Shown here: positions 9,408 through 18,710 of the stretch, piece by piece
How the letters are laid out: every line of letters begins with the position of its first letter
How positions within the stretch are numbered: position 1 is the first letter of the stretch
Assembly: GCF_022009635.1 (NCBI RefSeq)
Contig: NZ_CP091716.1
Location: 759,001 to 823,000, forward strand
Direction of reading: 5' to 3'
DNA length: 64,000 bases
Origin: Variovorax paradoxus
Lineage (GTDB): Bacteria > Pseudomonadota > Gammaproteobacteria > Burkholderiales > Burkholderiaceae_C
Translations under genes and position numbers: made by a program
The notes under the pieces: generated by a model
The model's database searches: none
The model's input: the letters and a program-made list of their open reading frames with translations, nothing else
What the model was told of the DNA's origin: nothing

Positions 9408-9433
9408 GAACAATTCTTCCTCGTGTGTTGTTC
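9408..9433. promoter_or_regulatory. Candidate LysR operator (inverted repeat)
   Basis: GAACAA at 9408-9413 and TTGTTC at 9428-9433 form a 6-base inverted repeat spaced by 14 bases, midway between the divergent LysR gene and the EamA transporter. This is the usual position of a LysR-type binding site, and it favours the downstream LysR start at 9332 over the TTG at 9413. Confidence 0.35.
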
Positions 9434-9453
9434 ATGGACGGCGGCTGGAGAGT

Positions 9454-10398
9454 ATGGATTCAAAGCAGGGAAACGGCACGGCCGCATGGGGCGGCCCGGG
9501 CGCCAGGAAGCGGGCGGGCATCGGCCTTGCCGAAGTCATGCTGCTGCTCGTGGCGGCGGTGTGGGGCGGCAGCTACGCGGTGGCCAAGCAGGCGACGCAG
9601 CAACTGCCGGTGCTGGAGTTCATCGCGCTGCGCTTCGGCCTGACCTTCGTTGTGTTGCTGCCCGCGCTCGGCCCGCTGTTCGGCGCCCGATGGCGCCAGG
9701 GCCTGGCGGTAGGCGGCCTTCTTGGCGCCAACCTGCTGGCGATCTTCGTGTGCGAGACCTTCGGCGTGTCGCTCACGAGCGCGAGCAACGCGGCCTTCCT
9801 CATCAGCCTGTGCGTGGCGATCACGCCTTTTGTCGAATGGTGGCTGCTGGGGCAGCGGCCGGCGCGTCGCGTGTTCTGGGCGGCGGGCCTGTCGGCGCTG
9901 GGCGCCGCAATGCTCTCGGCCGCCTCGCCCACGGACCTGTCGCTCGGCTGGGGCGACGGGCTGATGGTGGCCGCGGCCTTCCTGCGCGCGGTGATGGTGT
10001 GCATGACGCGCCGGCTGGCCGGCCGCCACGCGCTGCCGGCGCTCACGCTGACGGCGCTGCAGTCGGGCGTGATGGCGCTCGGCGCGGCGGCGATCTCGCT
10101 GGTCGCGTCGCCGCCGAACGGCGCCTGGCACATGCCGCCGGCCACCGCTTCTTTCTGGTGGGGCATGGCGTACCTGGTGCTGCTGTGCACCGTGTTCGCG
10201 TTCTTCGCGCAGAACCACGCGGCCTCGCGCTCCAGCCCGAGCCGGGTGTCGCTGCTGATGGGCAGCGAGCCGGTGTTCGGCGCGCTCATTGCGGTGTACG
10301 GCTTCGGCGAGCGCATCGGGCCCTGGGGATGGGCCGGGGGCTTGCTGATCGTGGCGGCGGCGTGGTGGGTGACGATGCCGCGGGCGGACGGCCGCTGA
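9454..10398 (+). CDS. EamA/DMT-superfamily transporter
   Basis: A 314-residue inner-membrane transporter with about ten hydrophobic helices. The WGGSYAVAKQA stretch in the first helix and the second-half motifs match the EamA repeat. The start ATG has a GGAG site four bases upstream. The divergent LysR gene probably controls it. Substrate is unknown; members of this superfamily export amino acids, purines or drugs. Its stop is 15 bases from the stop of the convergent MerR-type gene. Confidence 0.87.
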   Translation: MDSKQGNGTAAWGGPGARKRAGIGLAEVMLLLVAAVWGGSYAVAKQATQQLPVLEFIALRFGLTFVVLLPALGPLFGARWRQGLAVGGLLGANLLAIFVCETFGVSLTSASNAAFLISLCVAITPFVEWWLLGQRPARRVFWAAGLSALGAAMLSAASPTDLSLGWGDGLMVAAAFLRAVMVCMTRRLAGRHALPALTLTALQSGVMALGAAAISLVASPPNGAWHMPPATASFWWGMAYLVLLCTVFAFFAQNHAASRSSPSRVSLLMGSEPVFGALIAVYGFGERIGPWGWAGGLLIVAAAWWVTMPRADGR

Positions 10399-10413
10399 GG
10401 CTCGCGCGATAAA

Positions 10414-11427
10414 TCAGGCGGCTTTCCTTTCCGGCCGCCAGGCGATGACGCCTTCCGTGCGCGCCCTCACTTCCGGCGTGGCCAGGCAGGTCGCGACGGC
10501 TTCGTAGCCCGCGGCGCCAGGGTACGGCGCGACGAGCGTCGGCGGGCTGTGGTTGGCGGGGCAGAGGATGATCGATTCGTCGTCGCCCACGGCCGCCAGG
10601 TCCAGGATCACGCAGGAGCGCGTGAGCATGAAGAGCGGCCTGCTTCCGGGCCCGCGCCGGCGCAGGTGCGCGATCAGCGCCTGCTGGGTGGCGTGGTCCA
10701 GCCCCTGTTCCACCAGGTCGACCACCAGCGCCGACGGCCCCTCGGCAGCGAGCCCGGCCAGCAGCGCGACCAGTGCCTCGGAGGCCGTGGCGCCGTCTTC
10801 CTCCAGCCACGACAAGGCTTCGGCGACAGCCGGCGCGCGCGCCGCATCGGGGCTCGCCGTCCGGTCCAGCCCGAGGAACGCGGCGCCAGGAATGGTCTCG
10901 GCCAGGCGCAGTGCCAGCCGCGTCTTGCCGCTGCCCAGCGGGCCCACGATGTAGTTCAGCGGCCGGATGTCGCGCAGCTCGAAGCGCTCGCCGCCCCAGG
11001 GCCACGGCAGCTCGAAGGCGATGCCGAGCCCCTTGGCCGGCTGCAGCAGTCGCGCCAGTTCGCCGGCTGCCGGTGCCTGGCCACGCGCGAGGTCGGCCCG
11101 CAGGCCGCGCACTTTCTCGATGGTGCCGCCGAGCTGGCGGACGCGGCCTTCGAGCAGGGCCTGATGTGCCGCCAGCGCCGGCTCCAGCCCCGCGGCGTCG
11201 CCTTGCAGCACGCGCGCCACCTGCGCGAGGCTCAGGCCGAGCGTGCGCAGCGCGACGATCTCGGCGCCCTTGGCCATCTCTTCGGGGCCGTAGGAGCGCC
11301 AGCCCGCGGCGGTGCGTTCCGGCGCGAGCAGGCCCCGCTGTTCGTACAGGCGCAGCGCCTTGGCGGAAACGCCGAGCCGCTGGGCGGCTTCGGCAGGGTT
11401 GAGGAATCGGGCGGCGGGAGAATTCAC
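10414..11427 (-). CDS. MerR-type regulator fused to a P-loop ATPase domain
   Basis: A 337-residue two-domain protein. Residues about 8-75 form a MerR winged helix (AEAAQRLGVSAKALRLYEQRG, then GWRSYGPEEM), and residues about 80-115 look like its dimerisation helix. From about 135 a second domain carries a Walker A motif, GPLGSGKT (162-169). A Walker B-like LVVDLVEQGLD follows near 225-240, with a D-loop-like aspartate, and then LFMLTRS in the place of an ABC H-loop. MerR regulators are normally 110-270 residues with small-molecule-binding C termini, so an ABC/RecF-like ATPase half is unusual. No target gene is obvious. It is convergent with the EamA gene. Confidence 0.85.
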   Translation of the reverse strand: MNSPAARFLNPAEAAQRLGVSAKALRLYEQRGLLAPERTAAGWRSYGPEEMAKGAEIVALRTLGLSLAQVARVLQGDAAGLEPALAAHQALLEGRVRQLGGTIEKVRGLRADLARGQAPAAGELARLLQPAKGLGIAFELPWPWGGERFELRDIRPLNYIVGPLGSGKTRLALRLAETIPGAAFLGLDRTASPDAARAPAVAEALSWLEEDGATASEALVALLAGLAAEGPSALVVDLVEQGLDHATQQALIAHLRRRGPGSRPLFMLTRSCVILDLAAVGDDESIILCPANHSPPTLVAPYPGAAGYEAVATCLATPEVRARTEGVIAWRPERKAA

Positions 11428-11522
11428 AAAATCACCTCTTGGCTTGGAGCGGACACAGCCTTTATCGAGGCGGCCGCAGGGGCCGGGTCAAGCGATCTTG
11501 CGACCGGGGTTCTCCGCGCGGT

Positions 11523-12512
11523 TCAGTACAGCCCGAGTTGCCGCGTCCGCAGGCGCGCCAGGCCCAGCAGCGCATCGGTGAACGGCGTCGCCACGCCGGT
11601 CAGCTCGCCCAGCTCGCGCACCACGGTGACGAGCGCGTCGAGTTCCACCGAGCGGCCGGCCTCCACGTCCTGCAGCATCGAGGTCTTGAACGCGCCGAGC
11701 TTCCTCGTGACCGCATGCCGGTCTTCCGGGCTCTGCGTGATCTCGATGCCGATGCGCCGGCCGATCTCCTTGGCCTCCAGCATCACCGCCGAGATGAAGC
11801 CGCGCACGTAGTCGTCGCCCATGATCAGGTCGGTGGTGCAGCCCGTCAGCGCGCTGATCGGGTTCACCGTCATGTTGCCCCACAGCTTGAACCACACGTC
11901 CTTCTGGATCTGCGGCGACAGCGTGGTGTCGATGCCCGCGGCGTTCAGCAGCTCGACCAGCTTGCGCACGCGCGGCGTGGCCTCGCCCGAAGGCTCGCCC
12001 ACGATCAGCCCGTTGCCGAAGTGGTGCCGCACCACGCCGGGCCCGTCGAGCGAGCAGCTCGCGTGCACCACGCAGCCGATCACGTTGCGCGCGGGAATGG
12101 CCTTGGCGATGGCGCCCTCGGGGTCGACCGCCGCGAGCCGGTGGCCCGTGATCTCGCCGCCGAAGCCGCCTTCGAGGAACCACCACGGCACGCCGTTCAT
12201 CGCCACCAGCACGATGGTGTCGGCGCCGATCAGCGGCCCGATGCGCTCGGCCACGCCGGCCAGCGCGGGCGCCTTCACGGCGATGACCACCAGGTCCTGC
12301 ACGCCGAGTTCGGCCGGATCGGCCACCGCGTTGACGGGCACGCGCGTGCGCACCTCTCCACCCGTGCTGCCGCGCATCAGCGACAGGCCGTCGCGCTGCA
12401 GCGCCTCGAGCGTCGCGCCGCGCGCCACCACGTTCAGCCGCTGGCCCGCCTGCGCCAGGCCGGCGCCGATCCAGCCGCCGATGGCGCCGGCGCCGTAAAT
12501 GCAAATCTTCAT
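11523..12512 (-). CDS. PanE/ApbA-type 2-dehydropantoate 2-reductase
   Basis: A 329-residue NADPH-dependent ketoacid reductase of the ApbA/PanE family. The N-terminal Rossmann motif is GAGAIGG (7-13), and an all-helical C-terminal domain follows. The classical product is pantoate for coenzyme A synthesis. Here the gene ends a minus-strand catabolic cluster and lies 13 bases downstream of a class II aldolase gene. It could therefore reduce a different 2-keto acid. Many Burkholderiales carry several such paralogues, so I do not give the symbol panE. Confidence 0.87.
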   Translation of the reverse strand: MKICIYGAGAIGGWIGAGLAQAGQRLNVVARGATLEALQRDGLSLMRGSTGGEVRTRVPVNAVADPAELGVQDLVVIAVKAPALAGVAERIGPLIGADTIVLVAMNGVPWWFLEGGFGGEITGHRLAAVDPEGAIAKAIPARNVIGCVVHASCSLDGPGVVRHHFGNGLIVGEPSGEATPRVRKLVELLNAAGIDTTLSPQIQKDVWFKLWGNMTVNPISALTGCTTDLIMGDDYVRGFISAVMLEAKEIGRRIGIEITQSPEDRHAVTRKLGAFKTSMLQDVEAGRSVELDALVTVVRELGELTGVATPFTDALLGLARLRTRQLGLY

Positions 12513-12525
12513 GGAAAAGCTCGCC

Positions 12526-13317
12526 TCAGTTTCTGTAGCTCGGGTCGATGCGGTCCACCTGCCGCACCAGCGCGTTGAACACGTCCTGCCCGGCGCCGTG
12601 CTCGGGGCTGAACTGCAGCGCGTCGCGCGTGCAGCGGCGGGCGATTTCCTCGCTCACCGGAATGGCCTGGCCCATCGAGAAGGTGGCCATCTGGATCTCG
12701 CAGGCGCGCTGCAGCGTCCACAAAATCGCGAAGGTCTGCGGCAGCGTCTGCCCCCAGGCCAGCAGGCCGTGGTTGCGCAGGATCACCGCGTTGCGGTCGC
12801 CGATGCTCTTCAGCAGGCGCGGGCCTTCGTCGGCATGGATGGTGATGCCCTCGAAGTCGTGGTACGCCACCATGTCGTGCAGCTGGGCGGTGTAGAAGTT
12901 GGTCTGCTGCAGCCCGCCCTGCAGGCAGGCCACCGCCACGCCGGCCGTGGTGTGCGTGTGCATCACGCAGTGCGCGCCGGGCAGGCCGTCGTGAATGGCG
13001 GCATGCACCACGAAGCCGGCCGGGTTCACCGGGTACGACGAACCGTCGAGCACCTTGCCCTGCAGGTCGATCTTCACCAGGTTGCTGGCCGTGACCTCGC
13101 TGTAGTGCAGGCCGAAGGGGTTGATGAGGAACTGCTTCTCGCCGCCCGTCACGCTGTCGGGCAGCCGCACCGTGATGTGGTTGTAGATCATCTCCGTCCA
13201 GCCCAGCATCGCGAACACGCGGTAGCAGGCCGCGAGCTCCTCGCGCGCGGCGCGCTCGTCGGGGTGGATCGAGGGATGGACCAGCGCCGAGGGCGCGGTG
13301 GTGGCGGGTGAGTTCAT
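12526..13317 (-). CDS. Class II aldolase/adducin family protein
   Basis: A 263-residue protein of the class II aldolase/adducin family. It has the metal-binding histidines HTH (120-122, in VMHTHTTAG) and a further histidine in LRNHGLLAWG near residue 182. The family includes zinc-dependent aldolases and decarboxylases acting on sugar phosphates or hydroxy acids. The substrate cannot be read from sequence. It sits between a Bug receptor and a PanE-like reductase, 19 bases after the receptor in transcription order, suggesting one operon for uptake and cleavage of an organic acid. Confidence 0.87.
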   Translation of the reverse strand: MNSPATTAPSALVHPSIHPDERAAREELAACYRVFAMLGWTEMIYNHITVRLPDSVTGGEKQFLINPFGLHYSEVTASNLVKIDLQGKVLDGSSYPVNPAGFVVHAAIHDGLPGAHCVMHTHTTAGVAVACLQGGLQQTNFYTAQLHDMVAYHDFEGITIHADEGPRLLKSIGDRNAVILRNHGLLAWGQTLPQTFAILWTLQRACEIQMATFSMGQAIPVSEEIARRCTRDALQFSPEHGAGQDVFNALVRQVDRIDPSYRN

Positions 13318-13336
13318 GGCAGTTCCTTCATGTGTT

Positions 13337-14332
13337 TCAACCTTCCGCTGTGAAGCCGACGTCTTTCACGATCGGCGCCCACTTGGCGGTGTCCTTCTTC
13401 AACAGTTCCGTCAGCTCGGCGGGCGTGGAAGACATCGCTTCCAGGCCGAAGGTGCCGAGGCCGTCGATCACGTCCTTCTGCGCGAGCGCGTTCTTCATGG
13501 CCGTGTTCAGCTTCGCCACCACCTCGGGCGAGGCCTTGGCCGGCAGGAAGAAGGCGAACCACTCGCTGTGCGCCATGTCCTTCAGGCCCTGTTCGCCGAA
13601 GGTGGGCACGTCGGGAACGAAGCGGCTGCGCTTGGCGCCCGACACGCCCAGGATGCGCACCTTGCCCGTGGCAAGGTGCTGCGTGATGTCGCCGATGGGC
13701 CCCGACACCGCCGAGATGTTGCTGCCCAGCAGGTCGAGCATGGCCGGCTGCGTGCCGCGGTAGGCCGCGTGCTTGAGCTCGACGTCGCCCTTCTTGCCCA
13801 GCAGCGCGCCGATGAAGTGCGGCGTGGAGCCGGACGCCGGCGAGCCGTAGTTGGCGCCGGCCGGGTTGGCCTTGGCCCATGCCAGGAACTCCGGCACGGT
13901 CTTCACGCTGGCCGGCACGGCGGGGCCCACGGCGAAGCCGAAGTCGAACACGCAGGCCAGGCTCACGGGCGTGATGTCGACCATCGGGTCGTACGGCAGC
14001 TTCTTGTAGATGTGCGGGTAGATCGTGAGGATCGAGGTCGGCGTCTGCAGGATGGTGCTGCCGTCGGCCGGGCGTCCCTTGACGTAGCCCACGGCGATCT
14101 GGCCGCCCGCGCCGGTGCGGTTCTCGACCACGGCGGTCTTCGCGTACTCGGGGCTGAGCTTGGTCGCCAGGCGCCGGCACGTGGTGTCCGAGGTGCCGCC
14201 GGCCGCGAAGCCGGTGACGATGGTCGCGGTCTCCAGGTGCGTCGTCGCCTGCGCGAAGACGTTCTGGCCAAGGCTGGCCATCAAGGCGGATGCACTGGAG
14301 GTCTGCAAAATCTGGCGGCGCGTGAAGCTCAT
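13337..14332 (-). CDS. Bug-type tripartite tricarboxylate transporter receptor
   Basis: A 331-residue periplasmic substrate-binding protein of the Bug (TctC) family. The N-terminal signal peptide is preceded by RRQ and ends near FAQA; a twin-arginine (Tat) route is possible. Typical motifs are ENRTGAGGQIAVG near residue 70 and a terminal tail like DVGFTAEG. Bug proteins bind carboxylates and deliver them to TctA/TctB, neither of which is in this window. Its place between an IlvD-type dehydratase and a class II aldolase suggests a hydroxy or sugar-acid ligand. Confidence 0.93.
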   Translation of the reverse strand: MSFTRRQILQTSSASALMASLGQNVFAQATTHLETATIVTGFAAGGTSDTTCRRLATKLSPEYAKTAVVENRTGAGGQIAVGYVKGRPADGSTILQTPTSILTIYPHIYKKLPYDPMVDITPVSLACVFDFGFAVGPAVPASVKTVPEFLAWAKANPAGANYGSPASGSTPHFIGALLGKKGDVELKHAAYRGTQPAMLDLLGSNISAVSGPIGDITQHLATGKVRILGVSGAKRSRFVPDVPTFGEQGLKDMAHSEWFAFFLPAKASPEVVAKLNTAMKNALAQKDVIDGLGTFGLEAMSSTPAELTELLKKDTAKWAPIVKDVGFTAEG

Positions 14333-14367
14333 TTGTCTCTCTCCGGACGGTGGTTATGGAGGGTCGA

Positions 14368-16104
14368 TCAAGACTCGTCGCGCAGCCAGGTGACCGCGCC
14401 CGAGTGGGTCACGGCGCCCTGGTGGGCAGGGCGCACGGTGAGCGCGTATTTTTCCAGCACGCCGCCGCGCGCGACCCCCGCGTTTACCTCACGTACGGCG
14501 AGCCGCGCAGCAATTTCCTCCGCGCTCAGTTCGACCGAAATCGAGCGCGCCTCGGCCCGCGCGTCGATGGCGATCAGGTCGCCGTCGCGCAGCGCCGCGA
14601 TCGGGCCGCCGTCCGCCGCTTCGGGCCCCGCGTAGCCGATGCACAGCCCGCGCGTCGCGCCCGAGAAGCGCCCGTCGGTCAGCAGCGCCACCTTGTCGCC
14701 CATGCCCTGGCCGTAGAGCAGGGCGGTGATGCCCAGCATCTCGCGCATGCCGGGGCTGCCCTTGGGGCCTTCGTTGCGGATCACGATCACGTCGCCGGCC
14801 TCGTACAGGCGGTTCTGCACGGCGGTCTGCGCTTCTTCTTCCGAATTGAAGACACGCGCCGGGCCGCGGAACACCAGCCCCTTCAGGCCCGCCGTCTTGA
14901 GCAGCGCGCCATCGGGGCAGAGGTTGCCCTTGAGCACCGCCAGCCCGCCGTCGCGCGTGATCGGGTTGCCGGCCTCGCGCACCACGCGGCCGTCGGGCGC
15001 CAGGGCGCCGGCCAACTCCTCGGCCATCGTGCGGCCGGTGAAGGTGAGCACGTCGCCGTGCAGGAAGCCCTGCTCCAGCAGCGTGCGCAGGATGACGCCC
15101 GCGCCGCCGATGTAGAACACGTCGCGCGCCAGGTACTGGCCGCCGGGGCGCAGGTCGGCGATGAGCGGCGTGCGCGCGAACACCTCGGCCACGTCGTCGA
15201 GGTGGAACTTGATGCCCGCCTCGTGCGCGATCGCCGGCAGGTGCAGCGCCGCGTTGGTCGAGCCGCCCGTGGCCGACACCACCGCGCAGGCGTTCTCCAG
15301 CGCCTTGCGCGTGACGATGTCGCGCGGCAGCGGGCCGTCGCCCAGCACCGCCTTCATGAGGTTCTTTGCGGCACGGCGCATCAGCGGCGCGCGTTCGCTG
15401 AACACCGCCGGCACCATGCTCGAGCCGATCGGCGCCAGGCCCAGCGCCTCCGACACCATGCCCATGGTGTTGGCCGTGAACTGCCCGGCGCAGGCGCCGG
15501 CGGTGGGCAGGCAGGCGCGGCTCATGGCGTCGAGCTCGTCGTGCGTGGCGGTGCCGGCCAGCACCTTGCCGATGGTCTCGTAGGTGTCGACCACGTTCAG
15601 GTCGCGCCCGTCCGGCCCCGGCATCTGGCCCGGCAGCGCCGAGCCGCCGTGCACGAACACGCTGGGCACGTTGCAGCGCAGCATGCCCATCATCAGCCCC
15701 GGCAGGTTCTTGTCGCAGGCGCCGATGGCGAAGATGCCATCCCACTGGTGGCCGCGCGTGGAGGCTTCCACACTGTCGGCGATGAGCTCGCGCGAGACCA
15801 GCGAGAAGCGCATGCCCGAATGCGCCATCGTCAGCCCGTCGCTGATCGACACTACCGGGCATTCGTGCGGCGTGCCGCCGCCGGCGTAGATGCCGGTCTT
15901 GGCGTGCTGCGCCTGCTCGCGCAGGTTGAGGTTGCACGGGCTCATCTCGCCGCCGGTGTGGAACACGCCGATGTGCGGGCGCGCGATGTCCTCGTCGTCC
16001 TGGCCCAGCGCGTGCAGGAAGCTGCGCGTGGTCGCGCGGATCGTGCCCTCGCGGATGGTGGCGGAGCGGAAGCGCTTGCTGTTCGGATCGGTGGGCGTGG
16101 TCAT
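14368..16104 (-). CDS. IlvD/Edd family dehydratase (dihydroxy-acid dehydratase-like)
   Basis: A 578-residue iron-sulfur dehydratase. Cluster cysteines are visible as C57 (GEMSPCN), C130 (GACDKNLPG) and C205 (GACAGQF). The family includes dihydroxy-acid dehydratase of branched-chain amino acid synthesis, Edd of the Entner-Doudoroff pathway and several sugar-acid dehydratases. The motif pattern is closest to dihydroxy-acid dehydratase. Its setting, among a Bug receptor, class II aldolase and PanE-like reductase downstream of an aromatic catabolic cluster, makes a catabolic hydroxy-acid role equally likely. Length fits both. Confidence 0.88.
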   Translation of the reverse strand: MTTPTDPNSKRFRSATIREGTIRATTRSFLHALGQDDEDIARPHIGVFHTGGEMSPCNLNLREQAQHAKTGIYAGGGTPHECPVVSISDGLTMAHSGMRFSLVSRELIADSVEASTRGHQWDGIFAIGACDKNLPGLMMGMLRCNVPSVFVHGGSALPGQMPGPDGRDLNVVDTYETIGKVLAGTATHDELDAMSRACLPTAGACAGQFTANTMGMVSEALGLAPIGSSMVPAVFSERAPLMRRAAKNLMKAVLGDGPLPRDIVTRKALENACAVVSATGGSTNAALHLPAIAHEAGIKFHLDDVAEVFARTPLIADLRPGGQYLARDVFYIGGAGVILRTLLEQGFLHGDVLTFTGRTMAEELAGALAPDGRVVREAGNPITRDGGLAVLKGNLCPDGALLKTAGLKGLVFRGPARVFNSEEEAQTAVQNRLYEAGDVIVIRNEGPKGSPGMREMLGITALLYGQGMGDKVALLTDGRFSGATRGLCIGYAGPEAADGGPIAALRDGDLIAIDARAEARSISVELSAEEIAARLAVREVNAGVARGGVLEKYALTVRPAHQGAVTHSGAVTWLRDES

Positions 16105-16141
16105 CGGCTGGCGTGGGGGCTGGCTGGGTTGCGGGAGGCGG

Positions 16142-16612
16142 TCAGAACATGCCGTTCTTGTTCGCGGCAGTCTCGGGCACGGGCTGCACCACGTCCCAGT
16201 GCTCGACGATCTTGCCGTTCTCCAGCTTGAAGATGTCGACGATCGCGCTGCCGCGCGTGCCCGGCTCGCGCACCGCGTTCACGTGCAGGATCACGTAGTC
16301 GCCATCGACGAAGCTGCGCTTGATCTCGCTGTGCGACTTGGGAAACTTCTCGCGCAGGAAGGCGACGAACTTGCGGAAGCCCTCGGGGCCGTCGGCCGCC
16401 GTGGGGTTGTGCTGCACGTAGCGGTTGCCCACGTACTGCAGGGCCGCGTCGGCGTCCTTCTGGTTCAGGCCCTTCTCGTAGAAGGCCAGCACGGCCTGGC
16501 GGTTGGCTTCCTGCTGCGCGGTGGGGCCCGGCTTGCTCGCGCCCATGGGCGCGCAGGCGGCGAGGAAAAGGGTGGCGGCGGCGGCCGTGGCGGCCCAGGT
16601 GATTCGCTGCAT
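16142..16612 (-). CDS. NTF2/SnoaL-like lipoprotein
   Basis: A 156-residue protein with a lipoprotein signal peptide: the lipobox is LAAC with C20 as the lipidated residue. The rest has the look of the NTF2/SnoaL alpha-beta cone, with [14 protein letters not shown] near residue 42 and [18 protein letters not shown] near the C terminus. These proteins are often annotated as ester cyclase-like or nuclear transport factor 2 proteins, with no defined reaction. AAGGGAG about five bases before the ATG supports the start. It lies 29 bases downstream of hpaI in the same direction. Confidence 0.82.
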   Translation of the reverse strand: MQRITWAATAAAATLFLAACAPMGASKPGPTAQQEANRQAVLAFYEKGLNQKDADAALQYVGNRYVQHNPTAADGPEGFRKFVAFLREKFPKSHSEIKRSFVDGDYVILHVNAVREPGTRGSAIVDIFKLENGKIVEHWDVVQPVPETAANKNGMF

Positions 16613-16641
16613 CGGATGGCTCCCTTGGTTGACGGATCGGA

Positions 16642-17463
16642 TCAGTAGCTGCTGGCGCCGCCGGTCTTTGCCGAACTCTTGTACTTCGCGAGCAGCTGCC
16701 TGGCCGCCGCCGCCAGCACGATGGTGTCCACCCCCACCGCCACGAACAGCGCGCCGGCCGCGAGCCACTTGCGCGCCTGCTCTTCCGTGGTCGACAGGAT
16801 GCCCGGCGCCTTGCCGGCCTTGAGGATGCGCGCGATGGCGTCGGCGATCACCGCCTGCACCTCGGGGTGGTTGGGCTGGCCCACGAAGCCCATCGAGGCC
16901 GACAGGTCGGCCGGGCCGATGAACACGCCGTCCACGCCCGGCGTGGCCGCGATGGCGTCGATGTTCTTCATCGCTTCCACCGTCTCGGCCTGCACCAGCA
17001 GGCAGGTCTGCGCATTGGCTTCGTGCAGGTAGTTGGGGTAGGCCTGCCAGCGCGAGGCGCGGGCCAGCGCGCTGCCCATGCCGCGAATGCCCTCGGGCGG
17101 GTAGCGCATGCCCTGCACCAGCCGCGCCGCCTGCTCGGCGGTGTCGACCATCGGCACCAGCAGCGTCTGCGCGCCGATGTCCAGGTACTGCTTGATCAGC
17201 GTGGTGTCGCCCACCGGAATGCGCACGATGGGGTGCGAGCGCTCCGACTCGGCCTGCGCCGACCATGCGCTGGAGATGCCTTGCAGTTGCTGCAGCACCG
17301 AGCGCACGTCGTTGGGCGCGTGCTCGCCGTCGACCAGCAACCAGTCGTAGCCGGTGCCGGCCAGGATCTCGGCCGCGTAGCCGTCGGCCAGGCCGACCCA
17401 CAGGCCGATCTGGGGCTTGCCGGCCGCGAGGGCCTGCTTGAAGGTGTTGATGGGTGTTTGCAT
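16642..17463 (-). CDS. hpaI: 4-hydroxy-2-oxoheptanedioate aldolase HpaI
   Basis: A 273-residue class II pyruvate aldolase, last enzyme of homoprotocatechuate catabolism. It splits 4-hydroxy-2-oxoheptanedioate to pyruvate and succinate semialdehyde. Visible are the catalytic histidine H48 ([10 protein letters not shown]) and the metal ligands E160 (VQAE) and D186 (GPADLSAS). Their 26-residue spacing equals that of E. coli HpaI E149/D175. It lies 11 bases downstream of hpaH. The C-terminal lysine-rich tail is slightly longer than in E. coli. Confidence 0.94.
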   Translation of the reverse strand: MQTPINTFKQALAAGKPQIGLWVGLADGYAAEILAGTGYDWLLVDGEHAPNDVRSVLQQLQGISSAWSAQAESERSHPIVRIPVGDTTLIKQYLDIGAQTLLVPMVDTAEQAARLVQGMRYPPEGIRGMGSALARASRWQAYPNYLHEANAQTCLLVQAETVEAMKNIDAIAATPGVDGVFIGPADLSASMGFVGQPNHPEVQAVIADAIARILKAGKAPGILSTTEEQARKWLAAGALFVAVGVDTIVLAAAARQLLAKYKSSAKTGGASSY

Positions 17464-17474
17464 GAAGATGGCTT

Positions 17475-18278
17475 TCAGACGAAGCGGAAGGCGATGGAGC
17501 CCAGGGGGCCGTAGTCGGCATGGAAGGTGTCGCCCGGCACCGCGTTGGTGGGCCGCGTGAACGAGCCGCCCAGCACCACTTCGCCGGCTTCCAGGCATTC
17601 GTCCCAGGGCGCGAGCTTGTTCGCGAGCCAGGCCACGCCGGTGGCCGGGTGGTTCAGCACGGCGGCGGCCACGCCCGATTCCTCGATCACGCCGTTCTTG
17701 TAGAGGAGCGCGCTCACCCAGCGCAGGTCCACCGCGTCCGGCTTCACCGGCCGCCCGCCCATCACGATGCCGGCATTGGCCGCGTTGTCGGCGATGGTGT
17801 CGAACACCTTGCGCATGGCCTTGGTGTGGCGGTCGAACTGCTCGATGCGCGCGTCGATGATCTCGATGGCGGGCACCACGTAGTCGGTGGCGGCCAGCAC
17901 GTCGAAGATGGTCACGTTCGGGCCCTGCAGCTTCTTGCCGAGGATGAAGGCCAGCTCCACCTCGATGCGCGGCGCGATGAAGCGCTTGAACGGGATGTCG
18001 CCGCCCTGCTCGAAGAACATGTCGTCCAGCAGCGTGCCGTAGTCGGGCTCGGTGATCTGGCTGGCCTGCTGCATCGCGCGCGAGGTCAGGCCGATCTTGT
18101 GGCCGCGCACGATGCGGCCTTCGGCGATCTTGTTCTTCACCCATTCGCGCGAGACGGCGTAGCCGTCCTCGATGGTCATCTCGGGAAAGCGCTTGGAGAA
18201 GTGCTCGACCTGCACGCGCGACTTCTCGCTTTCGTGCAGCTCGGCGGCCAGTTGGGCGATGGTGGCTGTGGAGAGCAT
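17475..18278 (-). CDS. hpaH: 2-oxo-hept-4-ene-1,7-dioate hydratase HpaH
   Basis: A 267-residue metal-dependent hydratase that adds water to 2-oxo-hept-4-ene-1,7-dioate in the homoprotocatechuate pathway. It has [12 protein letters not shown] near residue 59 and the metal-binding region [14 protein letters not shown] near 105, with DARIEQFD and [13 protein letters not shown] further on. These match HpaH and the related MhpD hydratase. Length equals E. coli HpaH (267). It lies between hpaF and hpaI with 11-base gaps on each side. Confidence 0.94.
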   Translation of the reverse strand: MLSTATIAQLAAELHESEKSRVQVEHFSKRFPEMTIEDGYAVSREWVKNKIAEGRIVRGHKIGLTSRAMQQASQITEPDYGTLLDDMFFEQGGDIPFKRFIAPRIEVELAFILGKKLQGPNVTIFDVLAATDYVVPAIEIIDARIEQFDRHTKAMRKVFDTIADNAANAGIVMGGRPVKPDAVDLRWVSALLYKNGVIEESGVAAAVLNHPATGVAWLANKLAPWDECLEAGEVVLGGSFTRPTNAVPGDTFHADYGPLGSIAFRFV

Positions 18279-18289
18279 GGGCTGTCGTC

Positions 18290-18697
18290 TCAGGTCTTGT
18301 TGAACAGGGGGTGCAGGTTGCTGTGCTTGCCGTCGTACACCTGGCCGGGGCTTTCGTCGATCTGCAGCGTGATGCCGATGTGGCGCTTTTCGAAGACGGG
18401 CGCGAAATGCGCGCGCACGTCGGCCAGCAGTTCGTCGCCAGCCCTCTTCTTCACGGCCTCGGAGCGCCCCGCGGCCATGCGGATGTTCAGGTAGACGAAG
18501 GCGTAGTCGGCCTTGCCGTCGGCCACCGCGTAGTGCGCGGCGGGGTAGGCCAGCACGCGCGTGCCGCCGATGGGAAACACCGGCTTGTCGGCCTCGTCGC
18601 GCTGCTTCAGCATGGTGTCGGCCAGCGTGCGGCACAGGGCCGACATGTCGGTCTCGGGCTCGACGTTCGGCGTGTAGAGGATCACCAGATGGGGCAT
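18290..18697 (-). CDS. hpaF: 5-carboxymethyl-2-hydroxymuconate delta-isomerase HpaF
   Basis: A 135-residue tautomerase-superfamily isomerase of the homoprotocatechuate pathway. Proline directly follows the initiator methionine (MPHLVILY), as needed for the catalytic N-terminal proline. The segments [15 protein letters not shown] and HLHPLF-like C terminus correspond to E. coli HpaF. It is about ten residues longer than the 126-residue E. coli enzyme. It sits 13 bases after the dioxygenase beta-type gene and 11 bases before hpaH. Confidence 0.92.
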   Translation of the reverse strand: MPHLVILYTPNVEPETDMSALCRTLADTMLKQRDEADKPVFPIGGTRVLAYPAAHYAVADGKADYAFVYLNIRMAAGRSEAVKKRAGDELLADVRAHFAPVFEKRHIGITLQIDESPGQVYDGKHSNLHPLFNKT

Positions 18698-18710
18698 CGT
18701 CGTTCTCCGT

